64,000 bases of DNA from NCBI GenBank assembly GCA_902363135.1, contig CABIZF010000008.1, positions 62,001-126,000 of the forward strand, given 5' to 3'. A program made the position numbers and the translations under genes. Numbering within the stretch: position 1 is the first letter of the stretch; each line of letters starts with the position of its first letter. The DNA is from Lachnospiraceae bacterium (GTDB taxonomy: Bacteria > Bacillota > Clostridia > Lachnospirales > Lachnospiraceae). Below are positions 16,548 to 25,903 of this stretch, piece by piece. Below the pieces are notes generated by a model, which made no database searches, was not told the DNA's origin, and saw only the letters and a list, made by a program, of their open reading frames with translations.

Positions 16548-18275
16548 ATGCAACATAAATGGAAACGGCTGATATCCTACTATCGCCCGTATCGCGGGCT
16601 GTTTTTTTCGGATATGGTATTTGCGATTCTCGGAGCGGCGGTGACGCTGGCGATTCCGCTGATCGTGCGCTATATCACGACGACGGTCGTACTTCTGCCG
16701 GGTGAGGAGGCGCTGCAGATCATTTTGAGGCTGGGCGCTGCGATGGTGGCGATGGTCGCCTTAGAGTGCTTCTGCAATTTTTATATTGCCTACTATGGAC
16801 ATATCATGGGTGCAAAGATTGAGCACGACATGCGAAACGAAATTTTTGAGCATTATCAGAAGCTTTCGTTTACGTTTTTTGATAATCAGAAGGTCGGACA
16901 GCTTCTGTCCCGTATTACCTCGGACCTGTTTGATATCAGTGAGCTGCTGCATCACGGACCGGAGGATGTGACGATTTCACTCATCAAATTTATCGGTTCC
17001 TTTCTCATTCTGGTCAACATCAACGGGACGCTGACGGTCATTACGTTTGCATTTATCCCGGTGATTGCAGTCTATGCCTTTCTTCTGAACCGGAGGATGA
17101 AGCACGCCTTCAAGACAAACCGGGCGCGGATAGCGGACATCAACGGACAGATCGAGGACAGCTTATCCGGTGTGCGCGCGGTCAAGTCATTCGGCAATGA
17201 GGCGATCGAGATCGAGAAGTTCCACGAGGGAAATGAGCGTTTTGTAGAATCAAAACGAAAAAGCTACTGGTATATGGGACTGTACAACTCCGGACTTGGC
17301 GCATTGACGACACTTGTGACGATCGTCGTGCTCGTGGCAGGTGCCTCTTTGATGACCGGCGGAAGGATGAAGGTGGCGGATCTTGTGACCTTCCTGCTCT
17401 ATATCAATAATTTCACGGATCCGATCAAGAAGCTGATCAATTTTACCGAGCAGTTCCAGAACGGCTATTCCGGCTATGAGCGCTTCCTGGAGATCATGGA
17501 TGTAGAGCCGGATATCACGGATGCGAAGGATGCACAGCATATTACTTCCGTAAAAGGTGATATCTGTTTTGATAATGTTTCTTTTAAATATGAAGAGAAG
17601 CAGGATACTGTGCTGAGCCACATCAATCTGGATGTGAAGGCGGGCGAGTATGTGGCGATTGTCGGATCATCGGGAGGCGGTAAGACGACATTGTGCAGTC
17701 TGATTCCGCGTTTCTATGACGTCGATGGCGGGACAGTAAAGCTCGACGGAACGGATATCCGCAAGATTTATCTGAAGGATTTGCGTAGGCAGATCGGAAT
17801 TGTGCAGCAGGATGTCTATCTGTTTGCGGAGAACATTATGGAGAATATCCGCTACGGCAGACCGGATGCCACCGATGAGGAAGTCATTGAGGCTGCAAAG
17901 CTGGCTAATGCGGACGGATTCATCTCACAGCTGCCGGATGGCTATCAGACCGATATCGGTCAGCGAGGTGTCAAGCTGTCGGGCGGCCAGAAGCAGCGTC
18001 TGTCGATCGCACGGGTATTTCTGAAAAATCCGGCAATCCTGATTTTTGATGAGGCGACTTCCGCACTCGACAATGAGAGCGAGAAGATCGTGCAGGAGTC
18101 AATGGAAAAGCTGGCAAAGGGGCGGACGACTTTCGTCATCGCGCACCGGCTCTCTACGATACGGAATGCCGGACGCATCCTTGTGCTGACAGCGAACGGG
18201 ATTGAGGAGGAAGGCACACACGAGGAGCTGCTGGCGAGGAACGGGGTTTATGCGAAGCTGTATCATGGCCGGTAG
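16548..18275 (+). CDS. ABC exporter, fused permease and ATPase (MsbA/multidrug type)
   Basis: 575 residues. An N-terminal six-helix transmembrane domain spans about 1-310. The ATPase domain has Walker A GSSGGGKTT, ABC signature LSGGQKQR, Walker B ILIFDEATSALD and the switch IAHRLS. It is a half-transporter that must dimerise in the cytoplasmic membrane; the cargo is unknown. GGGGGAGG precedes the ATG. The native stop TAG 18273-18275 is immediately followed, in the same frame, by the interspersed repeat, so readthrough would add SVNADREATAFMSK. Confidence 0.93.
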   Translation: MQHKWKRLISYYRPYRGLFFSDMVFAILGAAVTLAIPLIVRYITTTVVLLPGEEALQIILRLGAAMVAMVALECFCNFYIAYYGHIMGAKIEHDMRNEIFEHYQKLSFTFFDNQKVGQLLSRITSDLFDISELLHHGPEDVTISLIKFIGSFLILVNINGTLTVITFAFIPVIAVYAFLLNRRMKHAFKTNRARIADINGQIEDSLSGVRAVKSFGNEAIEIEKFHEGNERFVESKRKSYWYMGLYNSGLGALTTLVTIVVLVAGASLMTGGRMKVADLVTFLLYINNFTDPIKKLINFTEQFQNGYSGYERFLEIMDVEPDITDAKDAQHITSVKGDICFDNVSFKYEEKQDTVLSHINLDVKAGEYVAIVGSSGGGKTTLCSLIPRFYDVDGGTVKLDGTDIRKIYLKDLRRQIGIVQQDVYLFAENIMENIRYGRPDATDEEVIEAAKLANADGFISQLPDGYQTDIGQRGVKLSGGQKQRLSIARVFLKNPAILIFDEATSALDNESEKIVQESMEKLAKGRTTFVIAHRLSTIRNAGRILVLTANGIEEEGTHEELLARNGVYAKLYHGR

Positions 18276-18280
18276 AGCGT

Positions 18281-18350
18281 GAACGCAGATCGCGAAGCGA
18301 CTGCGTTCATGAGCAAGTAGCGAAGTGGATTGCGAATGTCCGCTTTACCG
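18281..18350 (+). repeat. Interspersed structured repeat, copy C1 (second hairpin deleted)
   Basis: The first hairpin (GAACGCAG-A-TCGC-GAA-GCGA-CTGCGTTC) and the GGATTGCGAATGTCCGCTTTACCG end are present. The CTAGGCCCTG...CAGGGA hairpin is missing, so GCGAAG joins TGGATTGCG directly. It begins 5 bp after the ABC exporter stop and runs straight into copy C2. Confidence 0.85.
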
Positions 18351-18588
18351 CAGATCGCGAAGCGACTGCGTTCATGAGCAAGTAGCGAAGCTAGTACATC
18401 ATACTGCAAATAACTGTACCACATAACTTGCCTGAATTTCCATCTGCGACATCAGAAAAACTTGACGTAGCCCGCTACGCCTGCGTTTTTCTTCTTTGCA
18501 GAATGAAAATTCATTCTGCGTTATTAGTCCAGTTAATTTTTGTATGCTGTACTAGGCCCTGTCAGCAGAGCTGCAGGGATGGATTGCA
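18350..18588 (+). repeat. Interspersed structured repeat, copy C2, interrupted by a MITE
   Basis: Tandem partner of C1. The left part ends GCGAAGCTAG at 18394 and the right part resumes CTAGGCCCTGTCAGCAG at 18552, with a 159-bp element between. The uninterrupted junction in copies A and E reads GCGAAGCTAGGCCCT, which defines the insertion site exactly. The right part ends just before hisC. Confidence 0.85.
18391..18555. mobile_element. MITE-like element inserted in the repeat
   Basis: The ends are inverted: CTAGTACATCATAC on the left against CTAGTACAGCATAC read from the right, continuing to TAACTG, with about 21 of 26 positions matching. The centre is a near palindrome (CGTAGC-CC-GCTACG inside AAAAC...GTTTTT). 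Comparison with intact repeat copies indicates a TA duplication, placing the element itself at 18394-18552. There is no coding capacity. TA duplication and size suggest mobilisation by an IS630/Tc1-type transposase, which is not in this window. Confidence 0.75.
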
Positions 18589-18612
18589 AGATGCAAAAAA
18601 GAGGAGATCATT

Positions 18613-19677
18613 ATGAAAAACTGGGAACAGAACGTGCGGAAGGTGACTCCGTACACACCGGGCGAGCAGCCGAAGCAGAAAAAAGTCATCAAGCTGAACA
18701 CGAATGAGAATCCGTATCCGCCATCCCCCGCAGTGCTAGCAGCACTGGATGGGATAAAAGAGAATCTGGCGGATCTGCGCAAATATCCGGATCCGGCAGC
18801 AGAACAGCTCGTGCAGGCGATTGCGGATTTTTACGGACTGAAGACCTCGCAGGTATTTGCAGGCGTCGGCTCGGATGATGTGCTGGCGATGTGCTTTCTG
18901 ACCTTTTTCAATTCAGAAAAGCCGATCCTGTTTCCGGATATCACCTATTCGTTCTATGATGTTTGGGCGGAGTTGTTCCGCGTACCATATGAGAAGCAGC
19001 CGTTAAATGAGCAGTTCGAGATCGTAAAAGAGGACTATTATAAGGAAAACGGAGGCATTATTTTTCCGAATCCGAATGCACCGACCGGTGCGCTGCTGCC
19101 GCTTTCGGCGATTGAGGATGTGGTAAAGCACAATCCGGACAGTGTCGTGATCGTGGATGAGGCGTACATCGACTTTGGCGGCGAATCGGCACTGCCGCTG
19201 ATTGACCGATATGACAACCTTCTGGTTGTTCAGACCTTCTCAAAGTCACGCTCGATGGCGGGCATGCGTATCGGTTATGCGATGGGAAATGAGCAGCTGA
19301 TCAAATATTTAAGTGATGTCAAATATTCCTTCAATTCCTACACGATGAATGCGACTGCCATTGCGCTTGGAACCGCCGCGATGCGGGACCGTGCGTATTT
19401 TGAGGAGACAAAGGCAAAGATCATTGCGACACGGGAGCGTGCAAAGGAGCGTCTGGCAGCGCTAGGATTTTCCTTTGTGGATTCCAGGGCAAACTTTATT
19501 TTTGCGGCACATAAAAGCGTTCTGGCGGAGGAACTTTTCCTTGCACTGAAGCAGGCAGGTATCTACGTGCGGTATTTCAAAAAGCCGCGGATTGACAATT
19601 ATCTCCGGATCACGATCGGAACGGATGAGGAGATGGAGGAGCTGTATAAATTCCTGGAGCATTATCTGGCACACTGA
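18613..19677 (+). CDS. hisC: Histidinol-phosphate aminotransferase
   Basis: 354 residues, fold-type I PLP enzyme of histidine synthesis. Seen are the N-terminal LNTNENPYPPSP, the NPNAPTG stretch, the DEAYIDFG aspartate segment, the PLP lysine in TFSKSRSMAGMRIGY, and the C-terminal YLRITIGT arginine. AGAGGAG lies before the ATG. No other his genes are next to it. A role in aromatic amino acid transamination is possible for this family. Confidence 0.92.
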   Translation: MKNWEQNVRKVTPYTPGEQPKQKKVIKLNTNENPYPPSPAVLAALDGIKENLADLRKYPDPAAEQLVQAIADFYGLKTSQVFAGVGSDDVLAMCFLTFFNSEKPILFPDITYSFYDVWAELFRVPYEKQPLNEQFEIVKEDYYKENGGIIFPNPNAPTGALLPLSAIEDVVKHNPDSVVIVDEAYIDFGGESALPLIDRYDNLLVVQTFSKSRSMAGMRIGYAMGNEQLIKYLSDVKYSFNSYTMNATAIALGTAAMRDRAYFEETKAKIIATRERAKERLAALGFSFVDSRANFIFAAHKSVLAEELFLALKQAGIYVRYFKKPRIDNYLRITIGTDEEMEELYKFLEHYLAH

Positions 19678-19859
19678 CCGGTCTGCTACGGTGAAAACTT
19701 GCAGAAAATAGTGTGTAAGCACGGTTGTGCCAGATACGGTGTGTAATAACTACTGTGGAAGAATCCGGTGGAGAATGTGGACAAGTGCTGCAAGATTCAG
19801 GACACTTGTGGAAAAAGGTAATCAGGTAAAGAAATACAAAAAAGGGAGAGGCAACAGAA

Positions 19860-20609
19860 ATGGCAAGCTATGAGAGCTTTGCACGGGTCTACGACCTGTT
19901 CATGGATAACATTCCATATGAAGAGTGGTGCGGATACCTGCATACGCTTCTGGAAAAATATGATGTGACGGATGGTCTTGTACTGGAGTTGGGCTGCGGC
20001 ACCGGCACGATGACTGAGCTGCTCGCAGACTGCGGCTATGATATGATCGGTGTCGACAATTCGGCGGATATGCTCGAGATCGCGCTCGAAAAGAAGGAAC
20101 GGTCCGGAAAAGACATTTTATATTTGCAGCAGGATATGCGGGAATTTGAGCTGTACGGTACCGTGCGGGCGATTGTGAGTGTCTGTGATTCGATGAACTA
20201 TATTACGGATGAGGCGGATTTGCTGGAGGTATTCCGACTTGTGAACAATTATCTGGATCCGGGCGGAGTGTTCATATTCGATCTGAATACGCTTTTCAAG
20301 TATGAACAGCTCGGGGAGTCGGTGATCGCGGAGAACCGCGAGGAGAGCAGCTTTATCTGGGAGAACTGGTATGACCCTGCAGATCAGGTCAATGAGTATG
20401 ACCTGACGCTGTTTATCCGAAACGATGAAGGTCTGTATGAAAAATACGAGGAGACACATTACCAGAAGGCATACGCGCTTGAGACGGTCTGTCAGCTGAT
20501 CCGGCAGGCCGGAATGAAGCTGGAAGCCATCTACGATGCGTTTACCTTTGAAAAGCCGCGTCCGGACAGTGAGCGCGTCTATATTGTGGCGCGGGAGCAG
20601 GGAAAGTAA
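19860..20609 (+). CDS. Class I SAM-dependent methyltransferase
   Basis: 249 residues. The SAM-binding loop is LELGCGTGTMTELL (about residues 43-56), followed by the acidic IGVDNSADML. The N-terminal YDLFMDNIPYEEW is common in small uncharacterised methyltransferases of Firmicutes. The substrate cannot be deduced. AAGGGAGAGG precedes the ATG. It converges with the lipoprotein gene on the other strand, 19 bp apart. Confidence 0.9.
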   Translation: MASYESFARVYDLFMDNIPYEEWCGYLHTLLEKYDVTDGLVLELGCGTGTMTELLADCGYDMIGVDNSADMLEIALEKKERSGKDILYLQQDMREFELYGTVRAIVSVCDSMNYITDEADLLEVFRLVNNYLDPGGVFIFDLNTLFKYEQLGESVIAENREESSFIWENWYDPADQVNEYDLTLFIRNDEGLYEKYEETHYQKAYALETVCQLIRQAGMKLEAIYDAFTFEKPRPDSERVYIVAREQGK

Positions 20610-20628
20610 AAGCTCCGTCCGACAGCAC

Positions 20629-21126
20629 TCAGCCAAGACACGGCGTTTCAAACGTCTCATTATAATTCAGTTCTTCCGATGAGATATCAGCGATGTACCC
20701 GCCCTTCCAGTCAAAGTCGAGGTAGCGGTAGATGACCTCATGCTTCCGAAGGTAGTCTGGAGAGCTTAACAGTGTGTAAAGAGCGTCGCCTTCGATGTCA
20801 TTGTCCGAACAGACCTGCGCTTCCGTGACAGGCTTACCATTGATGAACAGGGAGGTGATGATCGTGGAAATATTCTCGTCATATGGGATCTCATCCGGTG
20901 ACATGACCATATAATTAGAGTCCACATCCGTCCACGCGACCTGCAAGGTATAGCTTCGATAAGCCTTCTTAAATGCGTCCGGTCCGTCGCCGGGACGGAT
21001 GCCCTCAGAGGTCACATTTCCGTCCAGAACAAAGAGGCTGGCGGGTGCGATTTTAGTTGATTTTTTTTCACATCCTGACAAAAGCAAAAGCGAAATAAAG
21101 AGGATATATAGTAATTTTTTCTTCAT
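20629..21126 (-). CDS. Hypothetical lipoprotein
   Basis: 165 residues. A short signal with lipobox LLLLSGC (Cys about 19) indicates membrane anchoring outside the cell. The rest is acidic with no recognised domain or repeat. The region upstream on the minus strand is AT-rich. It is an orphan gene between converging and diverging neighbours. Confidence 0.75.
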   Translation of the reverse strand: MKKKLLYILFISLLLLSGCEKKSTKIAPASLFVLDGNVTSEGIRPGDGPDAFKKAYRSYTLQVAWTDVDSNYMVMSPDEIPYDENISTIITSLFINGKPVTEAQVCSDNDIEGDALYTLLSSPDYLRKHEVIYRYLDFDWKGGYIADISSEELNYNETFETPCLG

Positions 21127-21269
21127 ACAGGAAGTCCCTTCTTTCTTACACTCTTATAAATTATCATATTCTCGAAAAAGAATCCAGCCCTACTTGGGCG
21201 AAATACCAGAAAAAAATAAGAGACTTTTGGACGAAACTGATAGAAAACCTTAAAACTTTCAAAAGTCAG

Positions 21270-21298
21270 TTGACATTTTGCAGAATTTAGATTAATCT
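21270..21298 (+). promoter_or_regulatory. Probable promoter of the LTA-synthase-like gene
   Basis: A perfect TTGACA, a 17-bp spacer and TAATCT, 55 bp before the start codon. The -10 match is weak. Confidence 0.5.
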
Positions 21299-21352
21299 TT
21301 CAAAAGGTTTTACGATACTTTGACTTTTTCTTTACAAAGAGGTAAGAAAGAT

Positions 21353-23698
21353 ATGTTCCAGATTCGCAGAAATGATAATAAAAACCATACTATAATAGAA
21401 GAAACCCGTGCAAAAAAGGAGCGACATTTCATAAAAAGTGAACGGATGCAGAAGCTGATTCCGGTGCTGAACCGATACTCACTGCTGTTCCATGTGCTGC
21501 TGGCCTGTGGCGTGTGCTTCGCCATTGAGTGGATATCGAGACATTCCTTTTTATCGGCGTGCAGCTTTGTGATTGATCGCAATCTTGTATTTCTGTACAA
21601 TTCGCTGATCGTATTTGCATCGCTGATGCTTGTCTATACAGTAAAGCGGCGTGCACTGTTGCGTACCGTGATCTCTGTGCTGTGGCTGTTTCTCGGCACG
21701 ATTAATGGCTGCATTCTTGCAAAACGCGTATCGCCGTTCAGCTTTACCGATATTAAAATGGTAGGTGACCTCTTCACAATGCAGAGCAATTATTTTTCCG
21801 CAGGTGAGGCAACGCTGGTCATTGCCGGTGTTACAGCGGTGGTTGCATTTCTCGTATTCCTTTGGTTCAAAGGACCGAAGTTTCAGGGAAGGACCCATCG
21901 TCTGCTTGGACTTCTGGCGACTGTCGCTGTAGTGATGATGATTCCGAGTGTGACGGATGCGGCAGTCAGCAACAACATCCTGACCAGCTATTTTGAGAAT
22001 CTGGCACAGGGATACAAGGACTACGGATTTGTGTACAGCTTTTCCTCAAGTGTGCTGGACCGGGGCATGCATACACCGGATGATTATTCCGAAGAGACGG
22101 TGGATGCGGTTCTGGCAAAGATCGGCAGAACAGAGCAGACCGGAAAGACAGAAGCGACGGCGGCTGTGGAGACACCGCAGACGGAAGTAACGGCGGCTGT
22201 GGAGACACCGCAGACAGAAGCGACGGCGACTGTGGAGACATCACAGAAGGAGGCTTCCGATACCGGAGCCGGTCTGATAAAGCAACAAAGTGTACGGACA
22301 ACATCCGCGGATGACAATCATACATCGGAGACAATGAGTGAGATTCCAGAAGAAGAGGGAGTAACGGACGGAGAGTATCCGAACATTATTTGTGTTCTGC
22401 TGGAATCTTTTATTGATCCGGAGCTGGTTAATTTTCTGCAGCTGAGCGATGAGGTCGTTCCGAATTTTCACTATCTGTATAATAACTATTCTTCCGGTTA
22501 TCTGGAGGTGCCGGTTGTCGGAGCAGGCACGGCGAACACCGAGTTTGAGGTGCTGACCGGGATGGGAATGCAGTTTTTCGGGCTTGGCGAGTATCCGTAC
22601 AAGACGATTCTCAAAGAGACGAACTGTGAGAGTATTGCGTCGGATCTGCATACGCTCGGATATGGTACGCACGCCGTTCATAACAATGGAGGAAATTTCT
22701 ACAGCCGGAGAAATGCATTTTCCATGATGGGCTTTGATACCTTTACGAGCAAAGAGCTCATGGATATTCAGGACTATACGCCGCTTGGCACCTGGCCGAC
22801 CGACGACATTCTCGTCGGAGAGGTCGAGAAGAGTCTGGACTATACGCCGAATCAGCCGGACTTCGTCTACACGATCACGGTGGAGAGCCATGGCGATTAT
22901 CCGAAATACAAGGTGCTCGATGATCCGGAGATCCGGGTATCCGGTGCCAAGGATGAGGGTATGAACTATGCGTGGGAATATTACGTCAATCAGATTCATC
23001 AGGTCGACGATTTTATCGGACAGCTCATTGATATGCTAAAGAAGCGGGATGAGAAAACCATCGTTGTGATGTTCGGTGATCACCTGCCGACGATGGGACT
23101 GACGGAGTCAGACATGAAGACCGGAAGCCTGTTTAAAACTCAGTACGTGACCTGGAATAATTTCGGGCTGAAGAAGGTAGATAAGTCCATGACCGCTTAT
23201 CAGCTGCTGGCGGATATCACCGATGAGATCGGCATCCACAATGGTACGATGTTTACGTTTCATCAGAACCGCTACAAATATGCGACGGAGGATGAGTATC
23301 AGAACGCGATGGAGCTTCTGCAGTACGATATTCTCTACGGCGACCATTATGTATACGGAGGCGGCAATCCGTACCCGGCGAGTGATCTGATTATGGGGAC
23401 GGAGGATGTCATTGTGAAGCAGATTATTGACAGACCGTATGCAGACTGTTATTATATCAGCGGTGAGAATTTTACAAAGTGGAGTAAGGTCTATATCAAT
23501 GATACAAAGGTGAGCACGACCTATCTGTCGTCCAGACTGCTGAAGATCAGCCGGGAGGACATGCCGGAGGGCGAGAATCAGGTTGTAGTCAATCAGGTAG
23601 GCTCATCTGAGTCGATTTTCCGCAGTTCAAATACCTTAAGCTTTGAACGGAAGGCCGATGATGCAGACGCCGCGGGAAATGCAGGCGGTGCACGTTGA
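21353..23698 (+). CDS. LTA synthase-like membrane sulfatase-family protein
   Basis: 781 residues. An N-terminal set of about five transmembrane helices (about 40-220) is followed by an extracellular linker, then a sulfatase/phosphoglycerol transferase domain starting PNIICVLLESF, with the nucleophile Thr region GAGTANTEFEVLTGM and later MFGDHLPTMG. Such enzymes polymerise or transfer glycerol phosphate onto glycolipids or glycans. The linker holds three copies of an 11-residue unit (ATAAVETPQTE-like) encoded by a 33-bp tandem repeat. The C-terminus resembles an Ig/TIG fold. ATG 21353 has AGAGGT upstream. The TGA stop lies at the first bases of a repeat fragment. Confidence 0.88.
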   Translation: MFQIRRNDNKNHTIIEETRAKKERHFIKSERMQKLIPVLNRYSLLFHVLLACGVCFAIEWISRHSFLSACSFVIDRNLVFLYNSLIVFASLMLVYTVKRRALLRTVISVLWLFLGTINGCILAKRVSPFSFTDIKMVGDLFTMQSNYFSAGEATLVIAGVTAVVAFLVFLWFKGPKFQGRTHRLLGLLATVAVVMMIPSVTDAAVSNNILTSYFENLAQGYKDYGFVYSFSSSVLDRGMHTPDDYSEETVDAVLAKIGRTEQTGKTEATAAVETPQTEVTAAVETPQTEATATVETSQKEASDTGAGLIKQQSVRTTSADDNHTSETMSEIPEEEGVTDGEYPNIICVLLESFIDPELVNFLQLSDEVVPNFHYLYNNYSSGYLEVPVVGAGTANTEFEVLTGMGMQFFGLGEYPYKTILKETNCESIASDLHTLGYGTHAVHNNGGNFYSRRNAFSMMGFDTFTSKELMDIQDYTPLGTWPTDDILVGEVEKSLDYTPNQPDFVYTITVESHGDYPKYKVLDDPEIRVSGAKDEGMNYAWEYYVNQIHQVDDFIGQLIDMLKKRDEKTIVVMFGDHLPTMGLTESDMKTGSLFKTQYVTWNNFGLKKVDKSMTAYQLLADITDEIGIHNGTMFTFHQNRYKYATEDEYQNAMELLQYDILYGDHYVYGGGNPYPASDLIMGTEDVIVKQIIDRPYADCYYISGENFTKWSKVYINDTKVSTTYLSSRLLKISREDMPEGENQVVVNQVGSSESIFRSSNTLSFERKADDADAAGNAGGAR
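22150..22250 (+). repeat. 33-bp tandem repeat in the LTA-synthase-like gene
   Basis: About three units coding ATAAVETPQTE with small variations (V for A, T for A), forming a flexible Thr/Glu-rich linker between the membrane and catalytic domains. Confidence 0.8.
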
Positions 23699-23715
23699 AC
23701 GCAGGATAAGCATTC
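23696..23715 (+). repeat. Fragment of the GAACGCAG..AAGCATTC repeat
   Basis: TGAACGCAGGATAAGCATTC matches the 5' boundary of the composite repeat at 42246 (GAACGCAGATAAGCATTC). Its first three bases are the stop codon of the upstream gene. Confidence 0.55.
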
Positions 23716-23738
23716 ACATATTTTACAACAGACAGAAA

Positions 23739-23783
23739 AGTCGGATAAGAGATGCAATGGCGCATCCCCTGTCCGGCTTTTTG
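23739..23783 (+). terminator. Terminator after the LTA-synthase-like gene
   Basis: AGTCGGA...TCCGGCT with an inner GATGC/GCATC stem, followed by TTTTTG. Confidence 0.7.
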
Positions 23784-23837
23784 CGCTTTTATTCATGTGA
23801 CCTGTCTCATACTTTTGCAGAATGTTAAAAAGAAGGA

Positions 23838-23867
23838 TTGCGCAATCGGACACTTTTATACTATAAT
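23838..23867 (+). promoter_or_regulatory. glnA promoter
   Basis: TTGCGC, an 18-bp spacer and a perfect TATAAT, 35 bp before the glnA start. Confidence 0.6.
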
Positions 23868-23901
23868 AGGGTGAAGTGATCGCAAAAAGGAGAGTGTATT
23901 T

Positions 23902-25233
23902 ATGAGCAAATATACAAAGGAAGATATCTGGAGAATGATAGAGGAAGAGGATGTGGAGTTCATCCGCCTGCAGTTTACTGATATATTCGGTACTCTGAAA
24001 AATGTAGCTGTGACGACGAGTCAGCTGGAAAGGGTGCTGAACAATGAGATCATGTTTGACGGGGCTTCGATTGAGGGCTTTGCAAGGGTGGAGCAGTCGG
24101 ATATGTTCCTTCGCCCGGATCTCGATACGTTTGCGATCTTCCCGTGGAGACCCCAGCAGGGAAAGGTGGCGCGTTTCCTCTGTGATATTTACCGTCCGGA
24201 TGGGACACCGTTTGCCGGAGATCCGCGTCATGTGCTGAAAAGGACGGTGCAGGAAGCAGCAGAAATGGGCTATCAGATGGATGTCGGACCGGAGTGTGAA
24301 TTTTTCCTGTTTCACACGGATGATGAGGGAAATCCGACGACAATCACACATGAGAGGGCAGGGTATTTTGACGTCGGTCCGCTCGATCTCGGCGAGAATG
24401 CGCGTCGCGACATGATCCTGACCTTAGAAGACATGGGATTTGTCGTGGAGGCTTCGCATCATGAGGATGCACCGGCCCAGCATGAGATTGATTTTCATTA
24501 TGATGAAGCGTTAAAGACAGCAGATGACATTATGACCTTCAAGCTTGCGGTCAAGACGATCGCAAAGCGCCATGGGTTGTATGCATCCTTTATGCCAAAG
24601 CCGAAGACCGGTGTAAACGGCAGCGGAATGCACATCAACATGTCGCTGGCACGGGACGGCGTAAACGTCTTTTACGATGGACAGGACTGCAACCATCTGA
24701 GCAAAGAGGGATACTGGTTCATCGGTGGCATTATGAAGCATATCGCGGCGATTACGGCGATCGCCAATCCGCTCGTGAATTCTTACAAGCGGCTGGTACC
24801 GGGCTATGAGGCGCCTGTCTATATCGCATGGTCGATGCGCAACCGCAGCCCGCTGATCCGGATTCCGGCACAGACCGGTACGACACAGCGAATTGAACTG
24901 CGCAGCCCGGATTCTGCGACGAATCCGTATCTGGCGATCGCAGTCTGCCTGGCCGCCGGTCTGGATGGTATTCGCAATCAGATCGAACCGCCGGCAAGCG
25001 TCGAGGGCAATATCTTTGCGATGAGTGAAGAAGAGCGGGAAAAAGCAGGGATTAAATACCTGCCGACGAGCCTTGCAGAGGCGATTGATGGGCTGGAGCA
25101 GGATGCGCTGATCCGGGAAGTGCTGGGTGAGCACATCAGCAGAAAATATATCGAGGCAAAGAAGGAAGAGTGGAAGGAGTACTGTGCGGCAGTAAGCAGC
25201 TGGGAGATTGATCGTTATCTTGTCAATATCTGA
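23902..25233 (+). CDS. glnA: Glutamine synthetase type I
   Basis: 443 residues, the size of the GSI-alpha subtype of Gram-positives. It makes glutamine from glutamate, ammonia and ATP as a dodecamer. Signatures are FDGASIEGFARVEQSDM, VGPECEFFLF, the ATP-binding NGSGMHINMS, and SYKRLVPGYEAPVYI. The adenylylation insert of GSI-beta is absent, so control is by feedback and gene regulation. AAAAGGAG precedes the ATG. An ANTAR regulator follows 50 bp downstream, a common clostridial arrangement. Confidence 0.96.
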   Translation: MSKYTKEDIWRMIEEEDVEFIRLQFTDIFGTLKNVAVTTSQLERVLNNEIMFDGASIEGFARVEQSDMFLRPDLDTFAIFPWRPQQGKVARFLCDIYRPDGTPFAGDPRHVLKRTVQEAAEMGYQMDVGPECEFFLFHTDDEGNPTTITHERAGYFDVGPLDLGENARRDMILTLEDMGFVVEASHHEDAPAQHEIDFHYDEALKTADDIMTFKLAVKTIAKRHGLYASFMPKPKTGVNGSGMHINMSLARDGVNVFYDGQDCNHLSKEGYWFIGGIMKHIAAITAIANPLVNSYKRLVPGYEAPVYIAWSMRNRSPLIRIPAQTGTTQRIELRSPDSATNPYLAIAVCLAAGLDGIRNQIEPPASVEGNIFAMSEEEREKAGIKYLPTSLAEAIDGLEQDALIREVLGEHISRKYIEAKKEEWKEYCAAVSSWEIDRYLVNI

Positions 25234-25283
25234 GTCGAACGGTTCCGGAAAGACAGAACGAAACGAGGAGACGGAGGATAAAG

Positions 25284-25832
25284 ATGGCGGGAGTCATAGT
25301 AGTATTTCCAAAGGCAGACGATGTAAAGAGTATCCGCAACCTGTTAATACGGAATGGGTATGAAGTATCGGCGGCCTGCACAAGCGGCGCCCAGGCATTG
25401 TCTGCGGCAGACCGGCTTGGGGCCGGTGTGATAGTGTGCGGCTATAAATATCCGGATATGATGTATGAGGAGCTGTATGAGAACCTCTCTCCTTCCTTTG
25501 CCATGCTGCTGATCGCGTCGGCGCGTGCGATCGGTGAGGGTGTAGCAGAAGGCGTAGTCAGTGTGACGATGCCGTTAAAGGTACATGAACTGACAGGATC
25601 ACTGGATATGGTGCTGCATCAGATAGAGCGCCGGAAAAAGAAGCGGCGTGCAATGCCGCCGCAGCGCAGCGATCAGGACCGGAAGGATATTCTGGAGGCA
25701 AAGCAGCTCTTGATGGAGCGCAATCATATGACAGAAGAAGAGGCACACCGTTATCTGCAGAAGACGAGCATGGACAGTGGGACGAATCTGGTAGAAACCG
25801 CGCAGATGCTGCTGACGTTGATGGATCGATAA
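25284..25832 (+). CDS. ANTAR-domain response regulator linked to glnA
   Basis: 182 residues. A receiver-like N-terminal domain (about 1-120) lacks an obvious DD..K phosphorylation set. A C-terminal ANTAR RNA-binding domain (about 130-180: AKQLLMERNHMTEEEAHRYL...) is clear. ANTAR proteins prevent transcription termination by binding paired hairpins in leader RNAs, often of nitrogen genes. The neighbour glnA points to nitrogen control. I did not find a clear dual-hairpin target within this locus. Confidence 0.85.
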   Translation: MAGVIVVFPKADDVKSIRNLLIRNGYEVSAACTSGAQALSAADRLGAGVIVCGYKYPDMMYEELYENLSPSFAMLLIASARAIGEGVAEGVVSVTMPLKVHELTGSLDMVLHQIERRKKKRRAMPPQRSDQDRKDILEAKQLLMERNHMTEEEAHRYLQKTSMDSGTNLVETAQMLLTLMDR

Positions 25833-25903
25833 ATCTGGGGATGTGCTTCCGGATGAAAAAACTCTGCAAGATGGAAACGTATGCAGACGGGAATGGAGAC
25901 AGT

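Noticed and set aside
91..18588. Repeated hairpin units as a possible CRISPR array
   Set aside because: Copies are kilobases apart, differ in length, have no regular spacers and no cas genes nearby.
19775..19815. TGTGGACAA and TTGTGGAAAA as DnaA boxes and a replication origin
   Set aside because: Only imperfect matches, no cluster, no AT-rich unwinding region and no dnaA or dnaN nearby.
21990..22340. Open frames on the other strand over the Thr/Glu repeat region
   Set aside because: They are low-complexity products of the 33-bp tandem repeat.
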